64,000 nt of DNA from Bacteroides oleiciplenus YIT 12058 (GTDB taxonomy: Bacteria > Bacteroidota > Bacteroidia > Bacteroidales > Bacteroidaceae): the NCBI RefSeq assembly GCF_000315485.1, contig NZ_JH992941.1, positions 744,001-808,000 on the forward strand. The letters run 5' to 3'. The notes beneath the pieces were generated by a model. That model saw nothing but the letters and a program-made list of their open reading frames with translations, ran no database searches and was not told where the DNA came from. The position numbers and the translations under genes were made by a program. Below, in pieces: positions 10,456 to 19,267 of this stretch (position 1 is the first letter of the stretch; each line of letters begins with the position of its first letter).

Positions 10456-10487
10456 CTTTTTGAGACAGTAGTTCATCTTTTTGAGAC
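10456..10487. repeat. Direct repeat (11 bp, 21-bp period) before the uronate genes
   Basis: CTTTTTGAGAC occurs exactly twice, at 10456-10466 and 10477-10487. The 21-bp period equals two helical turns, so a dimeric regulator could bind both on one DNA face. The repeat lies directly upstream of a -7 element at 10519-10526 in front of the mannonate genes. This is a candidate operator; no regulator is identified. Confidence 0.5.
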
Positions 10488-10518
10488 GTTTTGTATGGTA
10501 AGCAAACTACTTTTCCAC

Positions 10519-10526
10519 TATTTTTG
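10519..10526 (+). promoter_or_regulatory. -7 promoter element for the mannonate genes
   Basis: TATTTTTG matches the Bacteroides -7 consensus TAnnTTTG, 41 bases before the SDR start codon. A TTTG occurs at 10490-10493, but its 25-bp spacing is longer than the usual 19-21, so the promoter may need an activator, perhaps at the direct repeat just upstream. Confidence 0.55.
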
Positions 10527-10567
10527 TAGCACAGAGAATTAGAATCATTTTATAAAAGAAAAAAGAC

Positions 10568-11377
10568 ATGAAAAACTTATTCGACATTAAAGACAAAGTT
10601 ATCATCGTAACCGGCGGTTGCGGTATCTTAGGTAAAAGTATTGCTAACTACCTTGCTGAACAAGGTGCTAAAATCGTTATCCTGGACCGTGTGGAAGAAA
10701 TCGGCAAAGAGTTGGAAGCCGAACTCAACCAGAAAACGGAAGCCTTGTTCCTAGTGACGGACGTGCTGAACAAAGAAGTGCTGGAAGAAAACAAAAAAGC
10801 CATTCTGGAACGCTTCGGCACTATCGACGTATTGCTGAACGCTGCCGGTGGAAATATGCCCGGTGCCACCATCGCCCCGGATAAGACCATCCTTGACCTG
10901 GAAGTAGATGCTTTCAGAAAGGTAGTGGACCTGAACCTTTTCGGTACAGTGTTGCCCACAATGGTATTTGTAGACGTAATGGCTAAGAATAAGAAAGGTG
11001 TTATCGTCAACTTCTGCTCCGAATCCGCCCTGCGCCCGCTGACCCGTGTAGTAGGCTATGGCTCAGCCAAAGCTGCCATTGCCAACTATACCCGCTATAT
11101 GGCAACGGAACTGGCAAGCAAATTCAGCCCCGAACTTCGTGTAAATGCCATCGTACCGGGCTTCTTGCTGACAAACCAGAACCGTGCACTGCTGACCAAT
11201 CCGGACGGCTCTTACACCGACCGTGCACGCACCATCATCGCCCACACTCCATGCGGACGTTTCGCTGAACCGGAAGAGTTGTTCGGAACCATCCACTACC
11301 TCATCAGCGATGCTTCCAGCTTCGTGACAGGTGCCTTGTCGGTAGTAGACGGCGGTTTTGACGCCTTTTCAATCTAA
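10568..11377 (+). CDS. SDR-family D-mannonate oxidoreductase (fructuronate reductase)
   Basis: The 269-residue cytoplasmic protein is a short-chain dehydrogenase: the nucleotide-binding TGGCGILG motif is at residues 15-22, NAAGG near 90, and the catalytic YxxxK pair is Tyr164/Lys168. The C-terminal region with NQNRALLTNPDGS and FVTGALSVVDGG resembles the SDR-type mannonate oxidoreductase (UxuB of Bacillus type), not the long-chain E. coli UxuB. It would interconvert D-fructuronate and D-mannonate. The uxuA gene begins 40 bases downstream, which strongly supports the assignment. 2-Deoxy-gluconate dehydrogenase (KduD) is a less likely alternative. Confidence 0.87.
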   Translation: MKNLFDIKDKVIIVTGGCGILGKSIANYLAEQGAKIVILDRVEEIGKELEAELNQKTEALFLVTDVLNKEVLEENKKAILERFGTIDVLLNAAGGNMPGATIAPDKTILDLEVDAFRKVVDLNLFGTVLPTMVFVDVMAKNKKGVIVNFCSESALRPLTRVVGYGSAKAAIANYTRYMATELASKFSPELRVNAIVPGFLLTNQNRALLTNPDGSYTDRARTIIAHTPCGRFAEPEELFGTIHYLISDASSFVTGALSVVDGGFDAFSI

Positions 11378-11417
11378 CCCAATTAATATTTAATAATTGA
11401 TAATTAATAATTCAAGT

Positions 11418-12599
11418 ATGGTATTATGCGAACAAACCTGGCGCTGGTATGGTCCTAACGACCCGGTTAGCCTGTGGGACATCAAACAAGCCGGAGCAAC
11501 CGGCATCGTGAACGCCCTGCACCACATCCCCAACGGTGAAGTGTGGACAGTGGAAGAAATCATGAAACGCAAGGAAATGATTGAAGCCGTAGGCCTGCGC
11601 TGGTCGGTAGTGGAAAGCGTGCCTGTGCACGAACATATCAAGACCCAAACAGGAGATTTCCAGAAATACATCGATAACTATAAAGAAAGCCTGCGCAACC
11701 TTGGCCAATGCGGCGTGAACATCGTGACGTACAACTTCATGCCCGTACTGGACTGGACACGTACCGACCTTGCCTACGAACTGCCTGACGGTAGCCGCGC
11801 CCTGCGCTTCGAACGTGCCGCTTTCATCGCTTTCGACCTCTTCCTGCTAAAGCGCCCCGGTGCTGAAAACGACTACACCGACGAGGAGAAAGCCAAAGCA
11901 AAAGCCCGCTTCGAACAAATGACAGATGCGGACAAGCAATTACTAATCCGCAACATGATTGCCGGACTGCCCGGCTCGGAAGAAAGCTTCACGCTGGAAC
12001 AATTCCAGCAGGAACTGGACCGCTACAAGGACATCACCCCGGAGAAGCTGCGCGCCAACCTGATTTACTTCCTGCAAGAAATCACCCCGGTTGCCGACGA
12101 AGCAGGTGTAGAGCTGGTCATCCATCCAGACGATCCCCCCTGCTCCATCCTCGGCCTGCCGCGCATCATGAGCAGCGCTGCCGATTTCCAGGCATTGATT
12201 GACGCTGTTCCCAACAAGAGCAACGGCCTTTGCCTCTGCACCGGTTCACTCGGCGTGAGCAGCTCCAACGACTTGGAAGGCATGATGAAACAGTTTGGTG
12301 ACCGCATCAACTTCGTCCACTTCCGCAGTACACAACGCGATGCAGAAGGCAACTTCTACGAAGCCAACCATCTGGAAGGTGACGTAGACATGTATCACGT
12401 CATGAAAGCGTTCCTCGAACTGCAACAGAGACGTCAGGTATCCATCCCCATGCGTCCCGACCACGGACATCAAATGGTGGATGACCTGAAGAAGAAAACC
12501 AATCCGGGATACTCCTGCATCGGCCGCCTGCGCGGACTGGCAGAATTGCGCGGACTGGAAATGGGTATTGCAAAGTCTATTCTTTCTGATTCTCATTAG
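11418..12599 (+). CDS. uxuA: Mannonate dehydratase
   Basis: This 393-residue enzyme dehydrates D-mannonate to 2-keto-3-deoxygluconate in glucuronate catabolism. The N-terminus ([15 protein letters not shown], then [17 protein letters not shown]) and the metal-site region with the HPDDPP motif are characteristic of UxuA. The ATG at 11418 is preferred over an in-frame ATG at 11397, because it places the conserved EQTWRWYG segment at the usual position and gives the normal length (E. coli UxuA about 394). It is last in the apparent operon and is followed by a long hairpin. UxaC and KDG kinase/aldolase are not in the window. Confidence 0.95.
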   Translation: MVLCEQTWRWYGPNDPVSLWDIKQAGATGIVNALHHIPNGEVWTVEEIMKRKEMIEAVGLRWSVVESVPVHEHIKTQTGDFQKYIDNYKESLRNLGQCGVNIVTYNFMPVLDWTRTDLAYELPDGSRALRFERAAFIAFDLFLLKRPGAENDYTDEEKAKAKARFEQMTDADKQLLIRNMIAGLPGSEESFTLEQFQQELDRYKDITPEKLRANLIYFLQEITPVADEAGVELVIHPDDPPCSILGLPRIMSSAADFQALIDAVPNKSNGLCLCTGSLGVSSSNDLEGMMKQFGDRINFVHFRSTQRDAEGNFYEANHLEGDVDMYHVMKAFLELQQRRQVSIPMRPDHGHQMVDDLKKKTNPGYSCIGRLRGLAELRGLEMGIAKSILSDSH

Positions 12600-12646
12600 A
12601 CAGCACTGTCCCATCTGACGCGTTCATCTGACAACTCAGTATAAAG

Positions 12647-12709
12647 AAGACCCGGCAGTCTGAAAAAGCGGCACCGTTCATGGTGCTCCTTCTCAGATTG
12701 CCGGGTCTT
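12647..12709 (+). terminator. Long hairpin downstream of uxuA
   Basis: A 17-bp stem (12647-12663 with 12693-12709, one G-U pair) encloses a smaller stem GCACC/GGTGC. It begins 48 bases after the uxuA stop codon. There is no clear T-run, so it is either a terminator of the weak-tail Bacteroides type or an mRNA 3'-end stabiliser. Confidence 0.6.
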
Positions 12710-12818
12710 ATGCTATATGCACAGGCGAAAAAAGTTCTCATTCGCCCGGTTATCCCCCCGAGAGGCTATTCCTATTGTTTTTCCTTCCTAATGCTTAGTT
12801 CTTTTCATACTAACGCTA

Positions 12819-12910
12819 ATTCTTTCCACCATGGGGTTCTTTTCTTTCCACCGTGGAGAAAGTTTCTTTCCACCATGGTGGAAAGAAAAGAACCCCATGG
12901 TGGAAAGAAT
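12819..12910. repeat. Nested 92-bp palindrome built from TTCTTTCCACC units
   Basis: Perfect 34-bp inverted arms lie at 12819-12852 and 12877-12910 with a 24-nt loop. A second perfect palindrome of 26 bp lies at 12863-12888 and overlaps the loop and the right arm, so two folds compete. The unit TTCTTTCCACC(A/G)TGG occurs three times on the plus strand and twice on the minus strand. The 449-bp stretch 12600-13048 holds no convincing gene. Confidence 0.85.
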
Positions 12911-13048
12911 AAATACTTGCTGCGATTTTCCTTAGCCTCCGCAAGGAAAAGAAATAAAAACGGCAACGCAGCAACTTAATTTAAGTAATTCACGTTTTTC
13001 TCATATTAAATCCAATATTCTTTGTTTTTAATCACACTTTCAAAAACA

Positions 13049-13501
13049 TCAGATCAGTTCGCTACAGCTCCTCCTGACAAAAAGAGCAGTATATCTTTCG
13101 TCGAGTACCCTCCACGACACCGGTAAGGTATAGGTGAAACTCACCTTCCCTCCTGTATGAAATGTCATAACCGGGGAGTATTCTCCCGGCTCCAAATTAG
13201 GCAGGATGACTAACACCTCTGTGTCAGTATACTTAAACACTCTTTTAACATGTATCAATGTGCCCTTATCGGAGACGGGAGAAAGACCCAGGTATATGGT
13301 TCCAAGTGAAGATAAGCACAGATTTTCACCTGTGATTACGACAGGAGCGTTCGGAGTAATGGTGCCGTCGCGCATGCCTGTCAGCGGATCGTATACACCA
13401 TTGATAACAGGTACGTTCTTTCCGAAAAGCGTCGGAAATCCATTCTTCTCCTGCTTCCTGTGATGCAACTCAGCCACTGTTTTTTTCTTATCTTTCATCA
13501 T
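13049..13501 (-). CDS. DUF4469-like domain protein
   Basis: The 150-residue protein has no signal peptide. Its centre (VPVINGVYDPLTG, DGTITPNAPVVITGENL) matches my recollection of the beta-sandwich DUF4469 domain that Bacteroides often fuse behind an HU-like DNA-binding domain. Here the N-terminus is only a short lysine-rich segment, so this is either a stand-alone version or a truncated relative. No partner gene is evident: it is convergent with uxuA across the 12.6-13.0 kb repeat region and divergent from the helix-turn-helix gene at 13759. Function unknown. Confidence 0.6.
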   Translation of the reverse strand: MMKDKKKTVAELHHRKQEKNGFPTLFGKNVPVINGVYDPLTGMRDGTITPNAPVVITGENLCLSSLGTIYLGLSPVSDKGTLIHVKRVFKYTDTEVLVILPNLEPGEYSPVMTFHTGGKVSFTYTLPVSWRVLDERYTALFVRRSCSELI

Positions 13502-13758
13502 TTAATATCCTTCAATTAGTTAGTAATAACAGTCTATCAAACTGCTTCACAAAATTACACCACAACGCATACACTTCCGTGGCAGTAACAAGAAATGTCA
13601 ATCAATACAGCTTTCTATATCTGACCGTGCCCGGTTCATCAAACACAGTTTTCGGAAATAAGCCCCTTCCAAAAAGAAATGTTACGATTATCGAAACAAG
13701 TAGGCTCCCAAAAGTGTTAAATGGATAATAGACAAACCTCTAACTCAGACAAAAGATT

Positions 13759-14718
13759 ATGATAACAAACGAGTTAAACACAGGATTAGTTAATGCCGTC
13801 AGAGAGAAACTCCCATCCAAAGAAAATCTTGCCAATACTTTAATGGATATTCTTTATATAGGCAAAGAAGCTATCTACCGCCGGCTACGGGGCGAAGTAC
13901 CTTTCACCCTGACCGAAGCAGCCATTATATCCCGGAAACTGGGTATATCGCTGGATAAGATGATAGGCGTGAGCTTCCAGAACAATGCCGTTTTCGACAT
14001 GAATATAGTGGATAGCAGCCAGCCGCTCGAAACTTACTACTCCATCCTGGAAAAGCAGGTGGAGCTATTCCGGAAAGTGAAAGAAGAAGAGAACTCGGAG
14101 ATCGGGACTTCATCCAATATCATTCCGCTGACCCTCTCATTGAACTACGATATGCTCTCCAAATTCCGGCTCTTCAAGTGGATGTATCAGAATGAAAACA
14201 TAAAGTGCAAGCATTTTGAAGCAATGGAAATCCCGCAGAAGATAGTGGATAAGCAAAAGGAGTATACCGGTGCGGTAGCTCACATCCGTTCGGTAGATTA
14301 CATCTGGGATAATATGATCTTCAGCCATCTGGTCAATGACATCCAGTACTTCTGCGACGTTCATCTCATATCCGATGAAGACAAGAACCTTCTTAAGGAG
14401 GAACTGCTCTCAGTGATAGATGACCTGGAAGAACTGGCCAACCGGGGAAAGAGCAAAACGGGCAACGACGTCAAAATCTATATTTCGAATATCAACTTCG
14501 AGGCTACCTACAGTTATCTGGAGACCGATACGATACAGCTCAGCCTGATCCGGATATATTCCATCAACTCCATTACCACACAGGATCATGAAATGTTCCG
14601 GGGCCTGAAAGAGTGGATTCAATCATTGAAGAAGTTCTCTACGCTGATATCAGAAAGTGGTGAAATGCAACGTATTCAATTCTTTAAACAACAGCGGGAA
14701 ATTATCGGTACATTGTAG
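13759..14718 (+). CDS. Helix-turn-helix protein, paralogue 1
   Basis: This 319-residue soluble protein has an XRE/BetR-like helix-turn-helix at about residues 22-70 (the segment IGKEAIYRRLRGEVPF and then LGISLDKMIG). The remaining 240 residues are helical in appearance and match no family I recognise. The next gene encodes a clear paralogue that aligns from the first residue. It is probably a DNA-binding regulator with a C-terminal sensor or oligomerization domain. The promoter region (13502-13758) shows no clear TAnnTTTG element. The target is unknown; the pilus locus starts across the next convergent terminator. Confidence 0.7.
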   Translation: MITNELNTGLVNAVREKLPSKENLANTLMDILYIGKEAIYRRLRGEVPFTLTEAAIISRKLGISLDKMIGVSFQNNAVFDMNIVDSSQPLETYYSILEKQVELFRKVKEEENSEIGTSSNIIPLTLSLNYDMLSKFRLFKWMYQNENIKCKHFEAMEIPQKIVDKQKEYTGAVAHIRSVDYIWDNMIFSHLVNDIQYFCDVHLISDEDKNLLKEELLSVIDDLEELANRGKSKTGNDVKIYISNINFEATYSYLETDTIQLSLIRIYSINSITTQDHEMFRGLKEWIQSLKKFSTLISESGEMQRIQFFKQQREIIGTL

Positions 14719-14894
14719 CTATTCCTTCCGAATAATGCAATTGTTCACACAATTATTCTCTAATATCGTAAACAGGTAGACCTTCTATCTGTTTTTTTCG
14801 TCTTTCAATTATTTCATATTCAATTCCTTTCAAATAGAAAAGACACTCGTTTTCTTCACATGATTTCAGATACAAAAGTTCCACCGACAAGCTT

Positions 14895-14902
14895 TATATT
14901 TG
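14895..14902 (+). promoter_or_regulatory. -7 promoter element for HTH paralogue 2
   Basis: TATATTTG fits the TAnnTTTG consensus and lies 55 bases before the chosen start at 14958. It indicates that the second paralogue has its own promoter rather than relying on read-through. No TTTG is seen at the -33 spacing. Confidence 0.55.
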
Positions 14903-14957
14903 CATATGTCACAAATCAGACCCATGACATTTGATTATTAACAAAAAAGAGGAGGCT

Positions 14958-15920
14958 ATGACAAAGAATTATATTGTAAAAGAGTTGATTAAGGAGATGA
15001 AAGAAAGGATTCCCCAAGGGCAGAACTTAGCTAATTATCTGACAGATACATTGTATATGGGGAAGGAGGCCGTTTACCGCAGACTGCGCGGAGAGGTTGC
15101 ATTCACCTTTGACGAAATAGCCGTAATCTCTCATAACCTGGGCATTTCCATTGACCAGATTATCGGAAACCATCTGTCCAACCGGGTCACTTTTGACCTG
15201 AATCTGCTGCATTCGCCCAATCTATTCGAAAGTTATCATGAAATCATCGAACGTTATCTGCGGATATTCAGTTCTATGAAGGGGGATGGCGATGCCGAAG
15301 TGTATTCGGCTACCAATACCATTCCTTTTACCCTCTACTCATCTTATGAGTATCTGTCTAAGTTCCGTCTGTGCCGATGGATTTATCAGAACGGGAAAGT
15401 AAAGACCCCCAATTCTCTGAGTGAAATGCATGTACCGGAGAAAATAATTACCGCCCACAAGAAGCTGAGCGAAGGACTAAGGAAACCCAAGAAGACTTTT
15501 TTCATATGGGATAGCAACATCTTCCAATCTTTCGTAAAAGAAATAAAGTATTTTGCAGGGCTGAACTTAATATCCACGTCGGACGTGATGTATCTGAAGA
15601 ATGAGTTGCAACAGTTACTCGTGGACCTGGAACATTTGTCGATGAAAGGAGAATATAGTGAAGGGCATGAGTTGTACATCTACCTGTCGAACATTGATTT
15701 TGAAGCGACTTATACGTATGTTAGCAACAAAGATTTCCAGATCAGTCTTTTCAGGGTATATTCCATCAACTCTATGGATTCGCAAAGCCCGCAGATTTGC
15801 CAGATGCAAAAGAACTGGATCCAGTCTTTGAAAAGACATTCCACATTGATTTCGGGAAGTGGGGAGGCACAGAGGATTGCATTTCTGGAGAAGCAGAGGA
15901 GTGTTATCGAGATGCTATAA
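14958..15920 (+). CDS. Helix-turn-helix protein, paralogue 2
   Basis: The 320-residue protein is a tandem paralogue of the 319-residue protein at 13759. Shared blocks include NLAN(T/Y)L, (I/M)GKEA(I/V)YRRLRGEV, LGIS and near the end (E/G)SGE(M/A)QRI. The ATG at 14958 is chosen over the longer frame from 14931 because an AGGAGG ribosome-binding sequence sits just before it and the alignment with the paralogue then begins at residue 1. The helix-turn-helix is at about residues 22-70. The function of the C-terminal 240 residues is unknown. A bidirectional terminator follows. Confidence 0.7.
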   Translation: MTKNYIVKELIKEMKERIPQGQNLANYLTDTLYMGKEAVYRRLRGEVAFTFDEIAVISHNLGISIDQIIGNHLSNRVTFDLNLLHSPNLFESYHEIIERYLRIFSSMKGDGDAEVYSATNTIPFTLYSSYEYLSKFRLCRWIYQNGKVKTPNSLSEMHVPEKIITAHKKLSEGLRKPKKTFFIWDSNIFQSFVKEIKYFAGLNLISTSDVMYLKNELQQLLVDLEHLSMKGEYSEGHELYIYLSNIDFEATYTYVSNKDFQISLFRVYSINSMDSQSPQICQMQKNWIQSLKRHSTLISGSGEAQRIAFLEKQRSVIEML

Positions 15921-15946
15921 AAGGAAGTAGCATCGAAGGGCTATAA

Positions 15947-15998
15947 AAATGAGCTGTATCAGAATACTTATTTGAGTTATTTCTGATACAGCTCATTT
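15947..15998. terminator. Bidirectional terminator between HTH gene and pilus locus
   Basis: A perfect 18-bp inverted repeat (15947-15964 with 15981-15998) has a 16-nt loop and A/T ends on both sides. It lies between two convergent genes and can serve both strands. Confidence 0.8.
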
Positions 15999-16002
15999 AG
16001 TT

Positions 16003-19000
16003 TCAGGGTACTGACCTCACGCAACGGAACCAAGCCCAGTCCACCCCTCCGTCTTGAGGCCAAGCGTCGAACAGATTATTATTGGCTCCAACCAACCAAT
16101 AGTTACCCTCACGTTGAGTCAATGTCCAGTGCACAGCATTTATTTTCTCAAATCCGCTCCCTGTCCAAGTTGTTAAACTGCCAAAGCCTTGATTTTCGAG
16201 ACTGACACTCGTCCCGCCCATACTGAGAACCAAATACATCTCACGCTGGGTAGGCAGACGCCAACCATTTCCTTTATTTTCACATATCGCCTTTGCCTCT
16301 GCCCAAGTCTTACCGCCAGTACTGGTGTTTTCAATCTGAAGCTGAGGAGCAATCCTATTCATCGCATCACTTGTATCCGGGTTCTCACCTGAAGCTAAAA
16401 GCACCGAGGGGTCTGTTCCCCCATTATTATCGCGGGAGACAATAGTAACCCCCGCAGACTCTACCTTTAGATACGGGTACTTCGTTCCGCTATTATTATT
16501 ATTTCTTACACAACGGAAATAATTATTTTTGCTGATAGGTACAGAATTCTGATAACCTGCCGAAAACTCTAACTCATAGCGTGTGCCGGAGCCTTGAGCT
16601 GTATAGTATGACGAAGACCAGTAGTTAGCAGTCCAGTTTTGATACCATCCATATGGATTCTGACTTTCATTATACCTGTAATCTTCTGCATTGCCACCCA
16701 AAGCGTTTACATAGGCAAACGACATCAACAATTCGCTGGCAGTAGGCAAACGCCAACCATCGCCTATATTGCCGCATATATTCTCCGCATCAGTGGCGTT
16801 TGCCATACGTCCCACACTTTGTGATGGTACGTTGTTGTTTTGATATATCCTATTATCAAACCGGAGCGGATAAAGATAGAAAAGGGGTTCCCCAGTGGTC
16901 GTATAAGATTTGGTTTCGGACACCATCTGAAGGTCAATCGTGCGATAGAACGGGAAGTGTTCATCCTGGATGGTATGCATCACATTTCTGAACGTGATTC
17001 GTATCGTTCCGCTTTTCCCCTCTTTCCATTTGCCGGGATTAAGCTTCAATCTGAAATCATATCCGTGACCAACAACATCATTTCCTTTACCATCATCATA
17101 ACCTACGACAGACTCTTGGTACATCTTCGTGTCCGCATTCTTCCGGCCTACAACTATATCATTATCCGGGTCGGTACGAATCAATCCGGTACCATCATCG
17201 TTGACGATATTCAAATTTTCAATATTCATAATCTCCCAGTTGTTATTGACAAACAATTGCAGGTATTGCTCCGCTCCCAGAGGAATTTTATAAGTGCTGC
17301 TATTGACGGTGGTAGGGTAATGTCGGAATGAGAACTGTAGTTCACCTTGATTGATGGGAAGTTGTACCTGCTTAAGATGCCCCTCCTTATCATATAAGTT
17401 AAAATCCATCTTGTCCCAACGCCACCACCAGCCGATGCCATCTTCTGTAGTACCGTCTCCCGTTTGTCTCGGATTGGGTTGCACGGTAAATGCCTGCACC
17501 CTTTCACGAAAGGATTCCGTACTGTTTCTGTACAATTGCGGAGTTATATTGCCGGCATCATATTGAATAATTTCCAAATCATTTTTTCCTTGAAGCTGAA
17601 CATCTATTCTATCCACAGAAAACATCACATACACTGTCTGCGGCTCGATGGGGATACCATCTCCATCAGGATTTCTAATCGGGAAAAAGAGGCCATTCTC
17701 CAGTACATTCCCGTATGCATCGACAAATTTGATAATCCCCGGATCTATCGTGTACTGAGTCACCTTTATTTCGTGTGTCAGGCGCCCGGCTGCCAACGTA
17801 ACGGTAGCCGTTCGGGTGGCACCGATAATATCATTATTAAAATAAGGAATCTTCAGTTTAAGTTGTGTATCATCATTCGCAACACCCGATGCCGTAGCTA
17901 CTCCACCTTCGAATGTGAGCCAGTCACTTCCAGCCGTAACGGTGGCTTTCCAACCGTTGGGACTGTCAGTAAAGACATCTATGGCATAACTATTATTCTG
18001 GTACTGGGTCACCTGCACGTCTGGTTCGCCCACACCAAGCATATGCTGTCCGTTGTAGACCACATCTTTCACCTTATCGCGATTGTAGTGTATCACCCGG
18101 TATTTCATGTTGGACATGACCGTGTAGGTTGCCAACGCCTCGCGGATATCAGCACTACCGGCACCCAACGCCTGAGTGATGGTAACAACGTATTTGTAGT
18201 TCCGCTTCAAAGCCAGATATTCCACTTGCTCCCCTGTTTGTCCGGTTTTGGTGAAATCAATCCGGTAAAAGCTTGACTTGCCACTGCCGATCTTACCTTT
18301 CACTATCAGGCAAGTAGCGTCCTTACGGCTCGCATTATTGTCTCCGGCCACACCACCGGCATCCTCTGCCGCTAGAGATTCAAACGTATAGATCTCCCCG
18401 TCATAGGGTGTGTTGCCATTCACGGAATAGAGGATTGCATTCCCCTCTCCCGTCTTTTTGCCACTGTCGCCCGGAAGGTTCGGCTCATCCGGAGCCGGGT
18501 CAATAATCTGCCCGTTCGCATTCCATGCAGAAGAGATGAATCCGGTTGTATTGTAATTGGCCAGATAGACCTCCTCGACCGTGAAGTTCGATGCCGAATT
18601 GCGGATGTCGATACGCGCCAGCATACGCTTCATATCGATGCCGGTTATCGGATTCATCGAGGCATCAATTTTCGCCACTTCTGTCTCCCCATACATAGGA
18701 ATCGGCGTATAGCCGCCAGAGGTCGACCCGTCTGCTGTCCATTTACCTTCCCGGGTGTGAAGCAATGCTTCCATCGCCTGGGCTTTGGTAGTCACTCCCT
18801 TTTTGAAGCCCGGTGCTATATCACTGAGTTGTTTGTTTGCCACGACCACGATACAGGTGGTTGTGGCAGTGGGAGGAAGCGGGGCAGAGAAGTTCGCCGT
18901 GGAATTATTATTGGCCAAGTCCTGTGTAATACCTGTACCCACGGCCCATTCCAGAAATATCGCGGGCGTTTTCGACGCATCAAAAACAAGGATATCCACT

Positions 19001-19224
19001 GTTTTTATCTCGTCTTCTTTCTTGGCTGCACCTGTTCCGGTCATTGTGCGGGAAGAAACAGACGGAGTAGCTACATCAGGAACCGTCAGGGTAAACCGGA
19101 CACCACTCCCTGTTTGGGGAGGTATTGATTCAAACTCCTCTTGTGTGCATCCAGCGAGCCACACTGTCACCAGCAGGATTGGCAGAAGTAAGCTTTTTCT
19201 GAGTACTGAAGTCTTATATTTCAT
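16003..19224 (-). CDS. Putative type V pilus tip adhesin with two lectin-like domains
   Basis: The protein has 1073 residues from the preferred start (an in-frame ATG at 19248 adds eight). A lipoprotein signal ends at the lipobox WLAGC. The N-terminal half is fimbrillin-like (TVDILVFDAS, then MLARIDIRN). A BACON-like repeat lies at about residues 405-490 (numbered from 16003's longer frame minus eight). The C-terminal 270 residues hold two domains with WRLPT and FRCVR motifs (about 800-925 and 955-1073), resembling the DUF1566/C-type-lectin fold. As the last and largest gene of the pilus locus it is the likely host-facing adhesin. Ligand unknown. Carrying two lectin-like modules is unusual and deserves comparison with relatives. 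Confidence 0.75.
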   Translation of the reverse strand: MKYKTSVLRKSLLLPILLVTVWLAGCTQEEFESIPPQTGSGVRFTLTVPDVATPSVSSRTMTGTGAAKKEDEIKTVDILVFDASKTPAIFLEWAVGTGITQDLANNNSTANFSAPLPPTATTTCIVVVANKQLSDIAPGFKKGVTTKAQAMEALLHTREGKWTADGSTSGGYTPIPMYGETEVAKIDASMNPITGIDMKRMLARIDIRNSASNFTVEEVYLANYNTTGFISSAWNANGQIIDPAPDEPNLPGDSGKKTGEGNAILYSVNGNTPYDGEIYTFESLAAEDAGGVAGDNNASRKDATCLIVKGKIGSGKSSFYRIDFTKTGQTGEQVEYLALKRNYKYVVTITQALGAGSADIREALATYTVMSNMKYRVIHYNRDKVKDVVYNGQHMLGVGEPDVQVTQYQNNSYAIDVFTDSPNGWKATVTAGSDWLTFEGGVATASGVANDDTQLKLKIPYFNNDIIGATRTATVTLAAGRLTHEIKVTQYTIDPGIIKFVDAYGNVLENGLFFPIRNPDGDGIPIEPQTVYVMFSVDRIDVQLQGKNDLEIIQYDAGNITPQLYRNSTESFRERVQAFTVQPNPRQTGDGTTEDGIGWWWRWDKMDFNLYDKEGHLKQVQLPINQGELQFSFRHYPTTVNSSTYKIPLGAEQYLQLFVNNNWEIMNIENLNIVNDDGTGLIRTDPDNDIVVGRKNADTKMYQESVVGYDDGKGNDVVGHGYDFRLKLNPGKWKEGKSGTIRITFRNVMHTIQDEHFPFYRTIDLQMVSETKSYTTTGEPLFYLYPLRFDNRIYQNNNVPSQSVGRMANATDAENICGNIGDGWRLPTASELLMSFAYVNALGGNAEDYRYNESQNPYGWYQNWTANYWSSSYYTAQGSGTRYELEFSAGYQNSVPISKNNYFRCVRNNNNSGTKYPYLKVESAGVTIVSRDNNGGTDPSVLLASGENPDTSDAMNRIAPQLQIENTSTGGKTWAEAKAICENKGNGWRLPTQREMYLVLSMGGTSVSLENQGFGSLTTWTGSGFEKINAVHWTLTQREGNYWLVGANNNLFDAWPQDGGVDWAWFRCVRSVP

Positions 19225-19267
19225 TTTTTGATTTTCTTTCTTAAACATGTTATATACGTACAGTTCA

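Noticed and set aside
12680..12979. Plus-strand open frame of 99 codons in the gap after uxuA
   Set aside because: It runs through the hairpin and the nested palindrome, its middle encodes only repeat-derived residues, and no ribosome-binding site or family match is apparent.
13502..13758. Search for a consensus promoter between the DUF4469-like and first HTH genes
   Set aside because: No TAnnTTTG element with reasonable position was found on either strand, so no promoter is reported.
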